Assembly: GCA_037128595.1 (NCBI GenBank)
Contig: JBAXWB010000010.1
Location: 1-64,000, forward strand
DNA length: 64,000 bases
Direction: 5' to 3'
Origin: a bacterium
GTDB taxonomy: Bacteria > Verrucomicrobiota > Kiritimatiellia > CAIKKV01 > CAITUY01
A model generated the notes under the pieces. It was not told where the DNA came from. It did no database searches and saw only the letters and a list, made by a program, of their open reading frames with translations. Shown here one piece after another: positions 18,523 to 25,542 of the stretch; position 1 is the first letter of the stretch, and the number at the start of each line of letters is the position of its first letter. A program made the position numbers and the translations under genes.

Positions 18523-19158
18523 ATGAGTGAAGTATTGGTACAGATTAAAGAGCAGTTGATGAAAGGCAAAGCCAATGACGTGAAGGTATTGGTCCAGCAG
18601 GCGTTGAATGAAAACATCGGAGCGGCGGAAATCCTAAACAAGGGGTTGTTGGGCGGCATGGGCGTCATCGGTGAAAAGTTCAAGAAGAATGAGGTCTATG
18701 TCCCGGAAGTGTTGATTGCGGCCCGGGCCATGAAGTGTGGCATGGAAATCCTTAAGCCTGCGCTTGCGGCCGCGAAAGTCGAGCCCCGTGGGGTGGTGGT
18801 GATCGGGACGGTCCAGGGCGACCTGCATGACATCGGTAAAAATCTGGTCGGCATGATGCTCGAGGGCGCCGGGTTTAAGGTTGTTGACGCCGGGATCAAC
18901 GTGGAGGCGGAAAAGTTTATTTCGGTGGCACGCGCTAACAACGCATCACTAATCGGAGCCTCCGCCCTGTTGACCACTACGATGACGAACATGAAGGAAG
19001 TGGTGGATGCGTTGAAGGCCTCCGACCTTGCTGGGAGGGTGAAGATTATGATTGGGGGAGCCCCCGTGACAAAGGCATTCGCAAATGAAATCCGAGCCGA
19101 CGGCTATGCCGCAGACGCTGCTTCCGCAGCTGATCTGGCCTGTGAGCTGGCGACTTAA
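18523..19158 (+). CDS. corrinoid (cobalamin-binding) methyl-carrier protein
   Basis: 211 aa. Residues 1-85 form the helical cap (B12-binding domain 1) and 90-211 the Rossmann-like domain 2. GDLHDIGKNLVG holds Asp100, His102 and Gly105, the D-x-H-x-x-G motif whose His becomes the lower cobalt ligand. Length and layout match MtaC/MtbC/MttC-type carriers that shuttle methyl groups between two methyltransferases. The ATG at 18523 has an AAGGAG site. It follows the URO-D and sugar genes after a 26-base gap, so it is very likely co-transcribed and serves the URO-D methyltransferase at 11161. No reactivating protein (RamA-like) gene is in the window. Confidence 0.93.
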   Translation: MSEVLVQIKEQLMKGKANDVKVLVQQALNENIGAAEILNKGLLGGMGVIGEKFKKNEVYVPEVLIAARAMKCGMEILKPALAAAKVEPRGVVVIGTVQGDLHDIGKNLVGMMLEGAGFKVVDAGINVEAEKFISVARANNASLIGASALLTTTMTNMKEVVDALKASDLAGRVKIMIGGAPVTKAFANEIRADGYAADAASAADLACELAT

Positions 19159-19244
19159 GCATTTGCGTGAAACGACGCATGAGATAAAAGTGGGCGCCAC
19201 ACTACTGTCTTTTCTGTTTCGGCTTACTTGTTAACAGGAATGGT

Positions 19245-19418
19245 ATGGAAGAAAACGGTCAGGCTGCCAGCCAAGATTCCTCCGCCCCGATGACTGCGGA
19301 TGTGCAGGAGTGTTCTGTCTGCGGGAGACCTATTGGCTCCGGTGAGGGCCGGTACAATCTCCCTGATTGTATCTGCTGCGTGGCCTGCTTTCACAGATCC
19401 ACTTCCCTCCTGACGTAG
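19245..19418 (+). CDS. small zinc-ribbon-like protein
   Basis: 57 aa, with an AGGA ribosome site 5-8 bases before the ATG. Two Cys clusters, CSVCG near residue 23 and CICCVAC near 43, look like a treble-clef or zinc-ribbon site. No family is recognised. Its position right after the corrinoid gene may mean only that it is at the edge of the accessory region. Confidence 0.5.
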   Translation: MEENGQAASQDSSAPMTADVQECSVCGRPIGSGEGRYNLPDCICCVACFHRSTSLLT

Positions 19419-19503
19419 TGGGTGGTCGGCGGGACATCGTTTGATTTTTGCCAAAATGATGGTGCTGAGTGCAATGACGTGTTGCAGTTTGCAAAAGCAA
19501 ATT

Positions 19504-19674
19504 ATGAACAAGGATAATGTTGTAAGGGCGGCATGGCTGACTGAAGCCATCTCTGGGTTGGAACAGGTTATTCGTTCCGGGGAATTGGCAGGCAATGATG
19601 ACACCTTCAAGCGAATGCTCCGTTATCAGGAAGAACTGGAGGCGTTGAAGGAAAGGACGAACAACGCTCATTGA
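19504..19674 (+). CDS. small hypothetical protein
   Basis: 56 aa from ATG 19504; the frame is open to 19441. It is predicted helical (AAWLTEAISGLEQVIRSGEL ... MLRYQEELEALKERT), with no Cys cluster or membrane segment and no good ribosome site. Not recognised. Confidence 0.35.
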   Translation: MNKDNVVRAAWLTEAISGLEQVIRSGELAGNDDTFKRMLRYQEELEALKERTNNAH

Positions 19675-19823
19675 ATCGCCTGTCGTCAGCTTGTCGTGAC
19701 ATCCATGATTGCCGGGTGTGGGGGCATGTACTATCGTGCCCGAGTCGACAGGGAACGGCGGGACCATCACTGAGTATCTGATTGTCACCGTCGACATGTG
19801 TGGATGCAATTTTCAGGAGACTT

Positions 19824-20105
19824 ATGACAAAGCGTGAACTGGTCGTTCGTATTGCCACGGAAACCGGATTGTCCCAACAGCAAGTCATGGCGGTTGTCCA
19901 GAAGACGCTCGACTATATTGCCGAGAGTCTCGTCGACGGGGAAGACATCGAATTTCGCGATTTCGGCGTATTCGAGGTCATCACCCGGAAGTCCCGCATC
20001 GGACGCAATCCCAAGAAGCCAGGGGACAGCGTTGTCATTCCCGCGCGTCGGGTTGTAAAATTCAAGCCCGGCAAGGAAATGAAGGCGCGCGTTCTGAAGG
20101 GGTAG
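19824..20105 (+). CDS. HU/IHF family DNA-binding protein
   Basis: 93 aa from ATG 19824 with CAGGAGA upstream. The N-terminal MTKRELVVRIATETGLSQ and the arm GRNPKKPGDSVVIPARRVV (containing the R-N-P intercalating tip of HU/IHF) and the final VKFKPGKEMK are family signatures. It bends DNA as a dimer. The frame upstream to 19782 lacks homology and is not used. Confidence 0.93.
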   Translation: MTKRELVVRIATETGLSQQQVMAVVQKTLDYIAESLVDGEDIEFRDFGVFEVITRKSRIGRNPKKPGDSVVIPARRVVKFKPGKEMKARVLKG

Positions 20106-20279
20106 TTGGCATCACAGCCAGCATCGTCTCGACGCAAACATGGATTTCGGGATACACCACAGAACATGAAATTGGCACGAGGCTTTCAGTGGCCGACTGG
20201 GATCCCGTGATGAGCTTTCCTTAACTTGCCAACAAAGCTAAATAATAGTGTTTGCGTCGGATTGTTCTCGTAATGAGGT

Positions 20280-21254
20280 CTATATTCGGCCCCGCTCAAC
20301 AAGTCGCCGGTAATGCTCACCAAGAACCGTTAACTTGCATGATTTGCTCTCCATCGCAGCATGCCACATATGCGATGCATCTACCGGAACAACGAGGTTA
20401 ACGCGATTATATTTCTGAAGAATCGCAAATTTTCGTGTGTTCTCGGGGTTTGGCGCTGGCATTCCATTGCTTCGACCTTTTAACTCAGACTCAAATGAAG
20501 GATCGAGGGAAAACTGAGAACCAGGACTCGGAAAAAATTCGACAATACGTTGAAGGTCAGATAACTGGATGGTCGGTTGAACCTTTCGCAATGACACAAA
20601 ACTTTTCACGTTTGTTTTAAACACCGGACGCTGTTCCCATGCACCAAGAGATTGGTCTATGTAGGCATACACGCCGCCTGGGCTGACATCACCTACAAGA
20701 TTTGCCGCAACGCCGCTCAAGGCATCTACTAAGAGAGTCGTGAAGACTCCTCGTCCGTTCTTTTCTGTTGCATACTGATCCTGAGTGGAAGCGGTGAGAA
20801 TAGTGAGCCCCTCAGAGAGCACAGCGGTTTGAGCAGCGGAAGGTGGTGTTCCCGCGATTCCAGAGTGGCAGCTATCGAGCACTATGATCTTACTTTTAGC
20901 CTTTGAATTATTGGCGAGAATAAGAATATCTGAGAGTGACAGCCCTTCATCGCCTCTACGGGAATCGCTGGTAAGAAGGTATCCCCCTGTAGCCTCAATG
21001 TGCCCATGTCCGGCAAAATAGAACATTGCAATATCACTGTCGTCTTTGAATAATTCTTCAATATGGTCTTTCAAGTCAGACCGCAGAACCATATCAGTCG
21101 GTCCCGTGCCGGTAAACAGTCGAACATCAAAATTGACGGAGCCGTCACCATGCCTTTCTATAATGGCCTTCACTGAGTGCGCGTCGTCAACACACCCGAA
21201 GAGGGGTGTGCTGTATTTGTAGTAGTTGATTCCGACAACAAGAGCTTTTCGCAT
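20280..21254 (-). CDS. caspase-like (peptidase C14) protease, likely TIR-system effector
   Basis: 324 aa. A caspase/metacaspase fold covers about residues 1-215, with the catalytic dyad His83 in FYFAGHGH and Cys129 in VLDSCHSG. About 100 residues of unassigned sequence follow and could bind a signal or recognise substrate. The gene starts 38 bases after the TIR gene on the same strand. A TIR gene followed by a caspase-like gene is the make-up of type IV Thoeris, in which the TIR enzyme makes N7-cADPR that switches on the protease to degrade cell proteins on phage infection. Membership is inferred from these two domains and their order. Confidence 0.85.
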   Translation of the reverse strand: MRKALVVGINYYKYSTPLFGCVDDAHSVKAIIERHGDGSVNFDVRLFTGTGPTDMVLRSDLKDHIEELFKDDSDIAMFYFAGHGHIEATGGYLLTSDSRRGDEGLSLSDILILANNSKAKSKIIVLDSCHSGIAGTPPSAAQTAVLSEGLTILTASTQDQYATEKNGRGVFTTLLVDALSGVAANLVGDVSPGGVYAYIDQSLGAWEQRPVFKTNVKSFVSLRKVQPTIQLSDLQRIVEFFPSPGSQFSLDPSFESELKGRSNGMPAPNPENTRKFAILQKYNRVNLVVPVDASHMWHAAMESKSCKLTVLGEHYRRLVERGRI

Positions 21255-21292
21255 TTCAATACCCCACCTTAATATTCGCGGGACGATTTCTG

Positions 21293-21676
21293 CTAAAGGT
21301 TATCGAGAAACGATGCAATGTTTGCCCAAGACCAAGTCAAAATACGGCGGCCTTTCACGGGTTCTGGAAGGGTTGCGGGGCGGTCTTCGGTGCCGTACAT
21401 CAAAAAAACAGGCACGCCTTCCTGGTAAGCGCAATTGAGCTCCCATAGTTGACCGGTAGCTTTAGGCGTATTTTTCGTGATAATGCCGATGACACCGTCG
21501 CACCCCTTTATCTTTGTTCGGCACCGTGTCTTCCATGAATCATCCCACGGATCCTTCACGGACATATCAACAAATGAGAATGGCGTGTCCTCGTGTTTGC
21601 CTTGGCCGACGAGAAGGGTGCGCAGATTGGCATCTTCAATCGCGAAACTTATGAAAACTCTGTTGTTCTTGGACAT
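21293..21676 (-). CDS. TIR-like domain protein (Thoeris ThsB type)
   Basis: 127 aa starting at ATG 21676, which has a GAAGGAG site 5-6 bases upstream; the longer frame to 21892 has no matching site. [17 protein letters not shown] at the start is the TIR beta-A/alpha-A motif of the MTH538-like branch used by Thoeris ThsB. Glu79 in [11 protein letters not shown] is the likely catalytic glutamate for NAD processing. First gene of a leftward pair with the caspase-like gene. In Thoeris the TIR protein senses phage and makes a cyclic ADP-ribose isomer. Confidence 0.86.
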   Translation of the reverse strand: MSKNNRVFISFAIEDANLRTLLVGQGKHEDTPFSFVDMSVKDPWDDSWKTRCRTKIKGCDGVIGIITKNTPKATGQLWELNCAYQEGVPVFLMYGTEDRPATLPEPVKGRRILTWSWANIASFLDNL

Positions 21677-21940
21677 ACGACTTCTCCTTCGGATTTGTGT
21701 ATTTTCGCTACTGAATGTATGATGGAGAAAATAATAGCGTAGCAGGAAGAAGTGTAAACAACATTCGTTCCCGTTCCCGCCCTGTACAGCCCACGCTGTT
21801 CCCTGTTCGATGGTGCTCCCGGTAGCTACACTATCTTTAACGATTGAGCCCTTTCTGCCGGAATGGATTGAAGACCAACAATAAGGAAGCACGCAGCATT
21901 CGGCGGAGGGCTCTCGGGAAAAGAACGAGGCTCGAAGTTC

Positions 21941-22321
21941 ATGAATGCCATGACAGAAAAGGTCATCGAAACGGTCCTGGGTGCTGACGTGAGTGTCACT
22001 TCAGATCAGTGCGATGCAGTCATGGCGATTCTTAATGGGCGCATTCCCAAACAGTGGCCACCGCTGCGCGACCTCCTTGAGAGAAATCAGGTTTCTTTGA
22101 GTTCCTCAGGGCAGAATCCATCATCCCAAAAAACATATCTCAGACGGCATGAAGCTGCGAAATATCTCGGGTGTAGCCTCCGTCAGATTGACTCACTGAA
22201 ACATGATGGCGACTTGCCCTTCCATCGGCTTGGACGACGGCTGATTGTATTCAAAGCGCAGGATCTTGATGTCTTGATGAAGAAGCACAGGATCGATGTT
22301 ACTGAGATGCCGGATCCGTGA
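21941..22321 (+). CDS. helix-turn-helix protein, excisionase/MerR-like fold
   Basis: 126 aa. The N-terminal 60 residues are not recognised. Residues 67-117 (YLRRHEAAKYLGCSLRQID, LPFHRLGRRLIVFKAQDLD) form the winged HTH of the excisionase group (HTH_17), found in phage and plasmid excisionases and many small regulators. Divergent from the TIR gene. It may regulate its neighbours or be left over from a mobile element. Confidence 0.75.
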   Translation: MNAMTEKVIETVLGADVSVTSDQCDAVMAILNGRIPKQWPPLRDLLERNQVSLSSSGQNPSSQKTYLRRHEAAKYLGCSLRQIDSLKHDGDLPFHRLGRRLIVFKAQDLDVLMKKHRIDVTEMPDP

Positions 22322-22360
22322 TTAAGCAATGTTGAGATCTACCGGGGTCACGGGCTGTGT

Positions 22361-22701
22361 CAGAATGGGCGGCAATTGAATTCAAGGACGACCGGGATGC
22401 CTGCACCTTTACAGCAACGGCATCTCTGACAAAGGTGCATCAAGAAACGACAAATGCACCTAAAAAAAGGCCTTATTGGCGTGGAAAAATCATGGAATGC
22501 ACCTGAAAATGCACCTAAAAATCAGCTTCAGGTGCATTTGATGCACCTAATATCCATGGATCCAGCCATTTCATACGATGACATGGCTGAAAAGATGGGC
22601 AAGGACCGTACAACAATAATGCGGAATGTTCAGAAGTTGTGAAGAAGTTGAAGCGACTAGGCTATTTGAGGCGGTTTGGCTCTAAGAAAGTTGGGCCTTG
22701 A
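22361..22701 (+). pseudogene. broken 3' end of a RecG-like ATP-binding regulator
   Basis: Three frames together give pieces of the C-terminal region of the divergent-AAA RecG-like family: EWAAIEFKDDRDACTFTATA (22361 onward), a middle part with ISYDDMAEKMGKDRTTIMRNVQKL (to 22642) and, in another frame from 22639, VKKLKRLGYLRRFGSKKVGP. The last two join if one frameshift is repaired near 22640, where AGAAGTTGTGAAGAAGTTG is repetitive. The 5' part is absent. A decayed gene. Confidence 0.6.
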
Positions 22702-22819
22702 GAGGTGTCGTAAGAGTATACCGAAAGGGGGGGGCTTCCAGCAGTCAGGCCAACTCGAAAAAAATGATAGCCGTATCAGGGTTGGTCGTGGCATATTTAT
22801 ATGAGAAAACCTATTGGGT

Positions 22820-23149
22820 ATGACAACAACGACTAACAATGAGGGACTGCGGTACGAGTCAAGCCGGAAGCACAAGGAACCTTGGCAATCCGGGCGGAGG
22901 GGTTCTTTGTGTCCTAATGACATTGGCTTGGACCGGGCGAAGCAGATGCTTAAAGACAGTATAGCGCATGGCCGACAGCGTTATGCCGTGGACAGTGGAC
23001 GCCCGTTTGCTGGGCAAGACAACGGTTCAGGGGTTTGGCATGGATACCCGGTGGGTTGGAGTGAGGTTCCTGAGACTGTTCGTAACGATTTTCAAAAGAC
23101 GGGGCTTGTCAAGCGGCACGATATCAATAGAAATTGGAAGCGGGCATAG
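22820..23149 (+). CDS. hypothetical protein paired with the ImmA/IrrE gene
   Basis: 109 aa from ATG 22820 (a TTG six bases earlier is also open). A run of conserved-looking residues, CPNDIGLDRAKQML, GRQRYAVDSGRPFAG and VWHGYPVGWSEVPETVRN, suggests a real folded protein, but no family is known to me. The stop is two bases before the next start, so the two are translated together. It could be a partner, antitoxin or inhibitor of the metallopeptidase. Confidence 0.6.
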   Translation: MTTTTNNEGLRYESSRKHKEPWQSGRRGSLCPNDIGLDRAKQMLKDSIAHGRQRYAVDSGRPFAGQDNGSGVWHGYPVGWSEVPETVRNDFQKTGLVKRHDINRNWKRA

Positions 23150-23151
23150 TC

Positions 23152-24813
23152 ATGAGCGGCGATTCTACCAATCTTTTCGGGCAATTCGGCCGTGGTGACC
23201 GGTCTAAGTTCTTCTTCCATCTTGAGTTTGTTCCAGATCCAGAAGTTGGATGCGTTTCGGATGAGGAACAAGCGACTTGGGGGCGGTTCCAGATTTGGGC
23301 TGACGGACGGAATCTGTGTGCTCATTATGTGGACGGCGTTCTACAGGAATATGTAACTTGGTATTTGCTGCCGGTGCTGGAATGGGTAGCTACGGAATGG
23401 GACTACTTATTTCATGAACAGCGATTTCCTTACAGAAACGTGTCTGGTTCCGGCGGGGATGCGCTTCGTAAACTGAATTCACCGGAAACATTTGATCAAC
23501 CTGGCGGCTGGGATTCTGAGGCCGCATCATGTGTAGATAACTGGGCGAGGCGACACAGTATTCTGATGCATCGCGAGGGTGGTCTCTTCCCTGATATATG
23601 GCTTCGTCGGCTTGGGGAGTGTATTGAGGTTTCTTGGACCGCAGATGCACCTGCTGGGGCACCAGAAGGGTTTCAGTTCTGTAACGGTGACGGGGCTGTT
23701 GGCTTATCCCCTTATGATGTGGCAATCCCCCTTTTCTCGGTTTTGAGTGATGCTGTTTCGGCTTTGCGCTTGGCGCTGCCTAAATCCCATAGGGTGAGAG
23801 ATCTTAATAATCTCATTCATCGCCTAACGAAGAAAGAACGGCGATTGTCCCGTTTAGGGATTCTTGCCGGTCTGGGGCGTGATCCGTCTGTATGGCGGAC
23901 CCAGTGGGAACAGTTGGTTTGCGACCTTCGGTCAAAGTATCGACACAAAACCAATTTGATTAAGGAACTCTTTGCACCTGCTGGCGCGGAGACTTTATTC
24001 GTAGGTGGTGAATGTGCCGGGGCATTGATGTTCGCTTCCGTACGTCCGACGATTGATGCGAAGGATGCGCTCACGTTAGCGGAACTTTTGCTGAACCAAA
24101 CCAATGTAAAGAGTACGCATGACAAACTGAAGGAGTATGTGCGAAGCGAGCCGGTCAAACCGACTACGGAACCTTGGGTGCAGGGTTATGCATTGGCGCA
24201 GGAATGGGCCGAGACTTCGAGGGTGGGTGTTGACGGTGACCCCGTTGATATTGAGAAACATCTTCGGGATAATGGTGTTCAAATCACCGACATTGAACTA
24301 GCTGACACTTCGATAGGGGCTGTGGCCATTGCGCATGCGTCCAAGAGGCCTGTTGTGGCTGTTAACGTCGCCAATGTTCGCAATAAGTACCCGACGGGGA
24401 GGAAGTTTACTTTGGCCCATGAATTGTGCCATCTTTTGTATGATCGGCATCACGGGGTGGAACTACAGATTGTCTCAGGAGAATGGGCTCCAGTTGAGAT
24501 TGAGAAGCGCGCCAACGCATTTGCTGCTGCGCTGCTGATGCCCGATGCGCTGATTATCCGGGCCGCACGCGAAGAGAATGTGGATCTGACTCATTTGGAT
24601 TATTCGGGCCTTATCGCTTTGGCTAAGAAAACGGATGTAAGTTTAGATGCTTTGGGCCATCACCTTGTTAATCGCAGATGGATAGACGAAGCCCAGCGCG
24701 CCGAGTTGATGGCCGATCCTGTAGATTTGGGTGGGGCCAAGGAGCGAAAGGTTTCTGCTCGAAAGGTGCGTCGTGAGACGGTGCCGACACAGCTTGTTCG
24801 TGAGAAAGTTTGA
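23152..24813 (+). CDS. ImmA/IrrE family metallo-endopeptidase with long N-terminal domain
   Basis: 553 aa. The zinc-peptidase motif H-E-L-C-H lies near residues 423-427 (FTLAHELCHLLYD), followed by EKRANAFAAALLMP with the third ligand Glu, as in ImmA/IrrE, which cut repressors in integrative elements and in toxin-antitoxin systems. The first ~350 residues contain charged and Trp-rich parts (WRTQWEQLVCDL, LTKKERRLSRLG) that do not match a known domain. ATG 23152 is preferred to the earlier TTG. Its small partner and island setting suggest a stress, defence or element-control role. Confidence 0.8.
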   Translation: MSGDSTNLFGQFGRGDRSKFFFHLEFVPDPEVGCVSDEEQATWGRFQIWADGRNLCAHYVDGVLQEYVTWYLLPVLEWVATEWDYLFHEQRFPYRNVSGSGGDALRKLNSPETFDQPGGWDSEAASCVDNWARRHSILMHREGGLFPDIWLRRLGECIEVSWTADAPAGAPEGFQFCNGDGAVGLSPYDVAIPLFSVLSDAVSALRLALPKSHRVRDLNNLIHRLTKKERRLSRLGILAGLGRDPSVWRTQWEQLVCDLRSKYRHKTNLIKELFAPAGAETLFVGGECAGALMFASVRPTIDAKDALTLAELLLNQTNVKSTHDKLKEYVRSEPVKPTTEPWVQGYALAQEWAETSRVGVDGDPVDIEKHLRDNGVQITDIELADTSIGAVAIAHASKRPVVAVNVANVRNKYPTGRKFTLAHELCHLLYDRHHGVELQIVSGEWAPVEIEKRANAFAAALLMPDALIIRAAREENVDLTHLDYSGLIALAKKTDVSLDALGHHLVNRRWIDEAQRAELMADPVDLGGAKERKVSARKVRRETVPTQLVREKV

Positions 24814-25030
24814 GCTGACTAATACACGGGCCTGTCTATGCGGCTTCTAGGTGCTTTAAAGCCAATCTCCATCTGTATTTCATCACGAAAAGTTTGCGCC
24901 AGTTTGCGCCACATTTTTTGAGCGATAGCCCGCATTATTTTGCATTTACGCGCAGTGGTGTGATTTTATAACCAGTTAAATTACGGATGGTTGCGCTTTC
25001 GTGCAGGTCGCGGCAAAACACTTCTTATCA
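24814..25030. other. intergenic stretch at island edge with a 10-bp tandem duplication
   Basis: Non-coding as far as can be seen. It contains two adjacent perfect copies of AGTTTGCGCC at 24891-24910 and AT-rich sequence beyond. A rightward frame from 24987 is antisense to the tRNA-Leu fragment and not credible. Lying next to that fragment, the tandem repeat could be part of an attachment site. Confidence 0.4.
24891..24910. repeat. tandem 10-bp duplication AGTTTGCGCC
   Basis: Two back-to-back perfect copies, about 120 bases from the tRNA-Leu fragment. Integrase arm-site and simple slippage are both possible. Confidence 0.7.
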
Positions 25031-25069
25031 TCCTAAGTCTTGCGTGTCTGCCAATTTCACCACTCGCCC
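25031..25069 (-). pseudogene. 5' half of a tRNA-Leu (anticodon UAG) gene
   Basis: Read leftward from 25069, the sequence gives a 7-base acceptor strand GGGCGAG, then TGGTGAAATTGGCAGACACG (the Leu-type D-arm) and the anticodon stem CAAGA with loop CTTAGGA, anticodon TAG. Beyond the loop the pairing partner TCTTG is missing (TGATA instead), and no variable arm, T-arm or CCA end follows. So this is a truncated gene. A break in the anticodon loop is where many tyrosine integrases recombine. Confidence 0.75.
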
Positions 25070-25082
25070 AACGTGTTTTAAA

Positions 25083-25463
25083 TCAACTTCTTGCAGAATA
25101 TCTCAAGAGATTGAAGGGATAAAGATACACGAGCGAAACGGCATGGTCAAGGGGCGCAAATACAATGGTGTAATCCACGGAGCCCTCCTTCCCCATGCCG
25201 ATTTTGGAGGCCCCGTTCAGGGTGGCGGTGCGCTCGTTCTCCTGGATCTTCCCGTCGGCCCAGGCCGTCTCCACAAGGGGCACCATGGCCAGGGTGGCCA
25301 GAAGATCAGGATGAATATTCAATTCCAGCAGTTTCTTTAAAATGGTTTCATTCCGTAGGGTTGATGCTGACGTTACCTCAAATGCAAGTCGCTGGGAATC
25401 CTGTGAGTTACTTATCATTTTCTCAAAAGACTTTAATTTTAATCTAGCGAGAAAGTTTGACAA
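25083..25463 (-). pseudogene. remnant with TerB-like segment
   Basis: A leftward 126-codon frame has a core ILKKLLELNIHPDLLATL and LAMVPLVETAWADGKIQENER that matches the TerB-like helical family (A-W-A-D-G-x-I-x-x-x-E-R). The N-terminal ~35 and C-terminal ~30 residues are low-complexity or atypical and no ribosome site is apparent; the rest of a TerB domain is not found. It lies antisense to the upstream part of the secreted gene at 25543. Probably a decayed gene. Confidence 0.45.
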
Positions 25464-25482
25464 GTTTCATGCATTAATGAAA
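25457..25482 (+). promoter_or_regulatory. possible promoter with an inverted repeat
   Basis: TTGACA at 25457-25462 is a perfect -35, followed by an inverted repeat TTTCAT-N6-ATGAAA (25465-25482) and AT-rich sequence (AATATT) at about the right distance for a weak -10. It lies 60-85 bases upstream of the gene at 25543. The repeat could be an operator overlapping the promoter. Confidence 0.35.
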
Positions 25483-25542
25483 TATTTCCCTTACGTCGTT
25501 ATCATATTATGTGAAGATGGGCCAAACCATTCGGGAGGTGTT

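Noticed and set aside
19160-19190. possible terminator after the corrinoid gene
   Set aside because: Only a 5-bp stem (TGCGT/ACGCA) and no T-tract.
22440-22560. repeated TGCACCT motif as a regulatory array or CRISPR-like repeat
   Set aside because: Copies lie within the RecG-like remnant and follow its repeated His/Leu/Pro codons; spacing is irregular.
24987-25340. 117-codon rightward frame
   Set aside because: Antisense to the tRNA-Leu half and the TerB-like remnant; no ribosome site.
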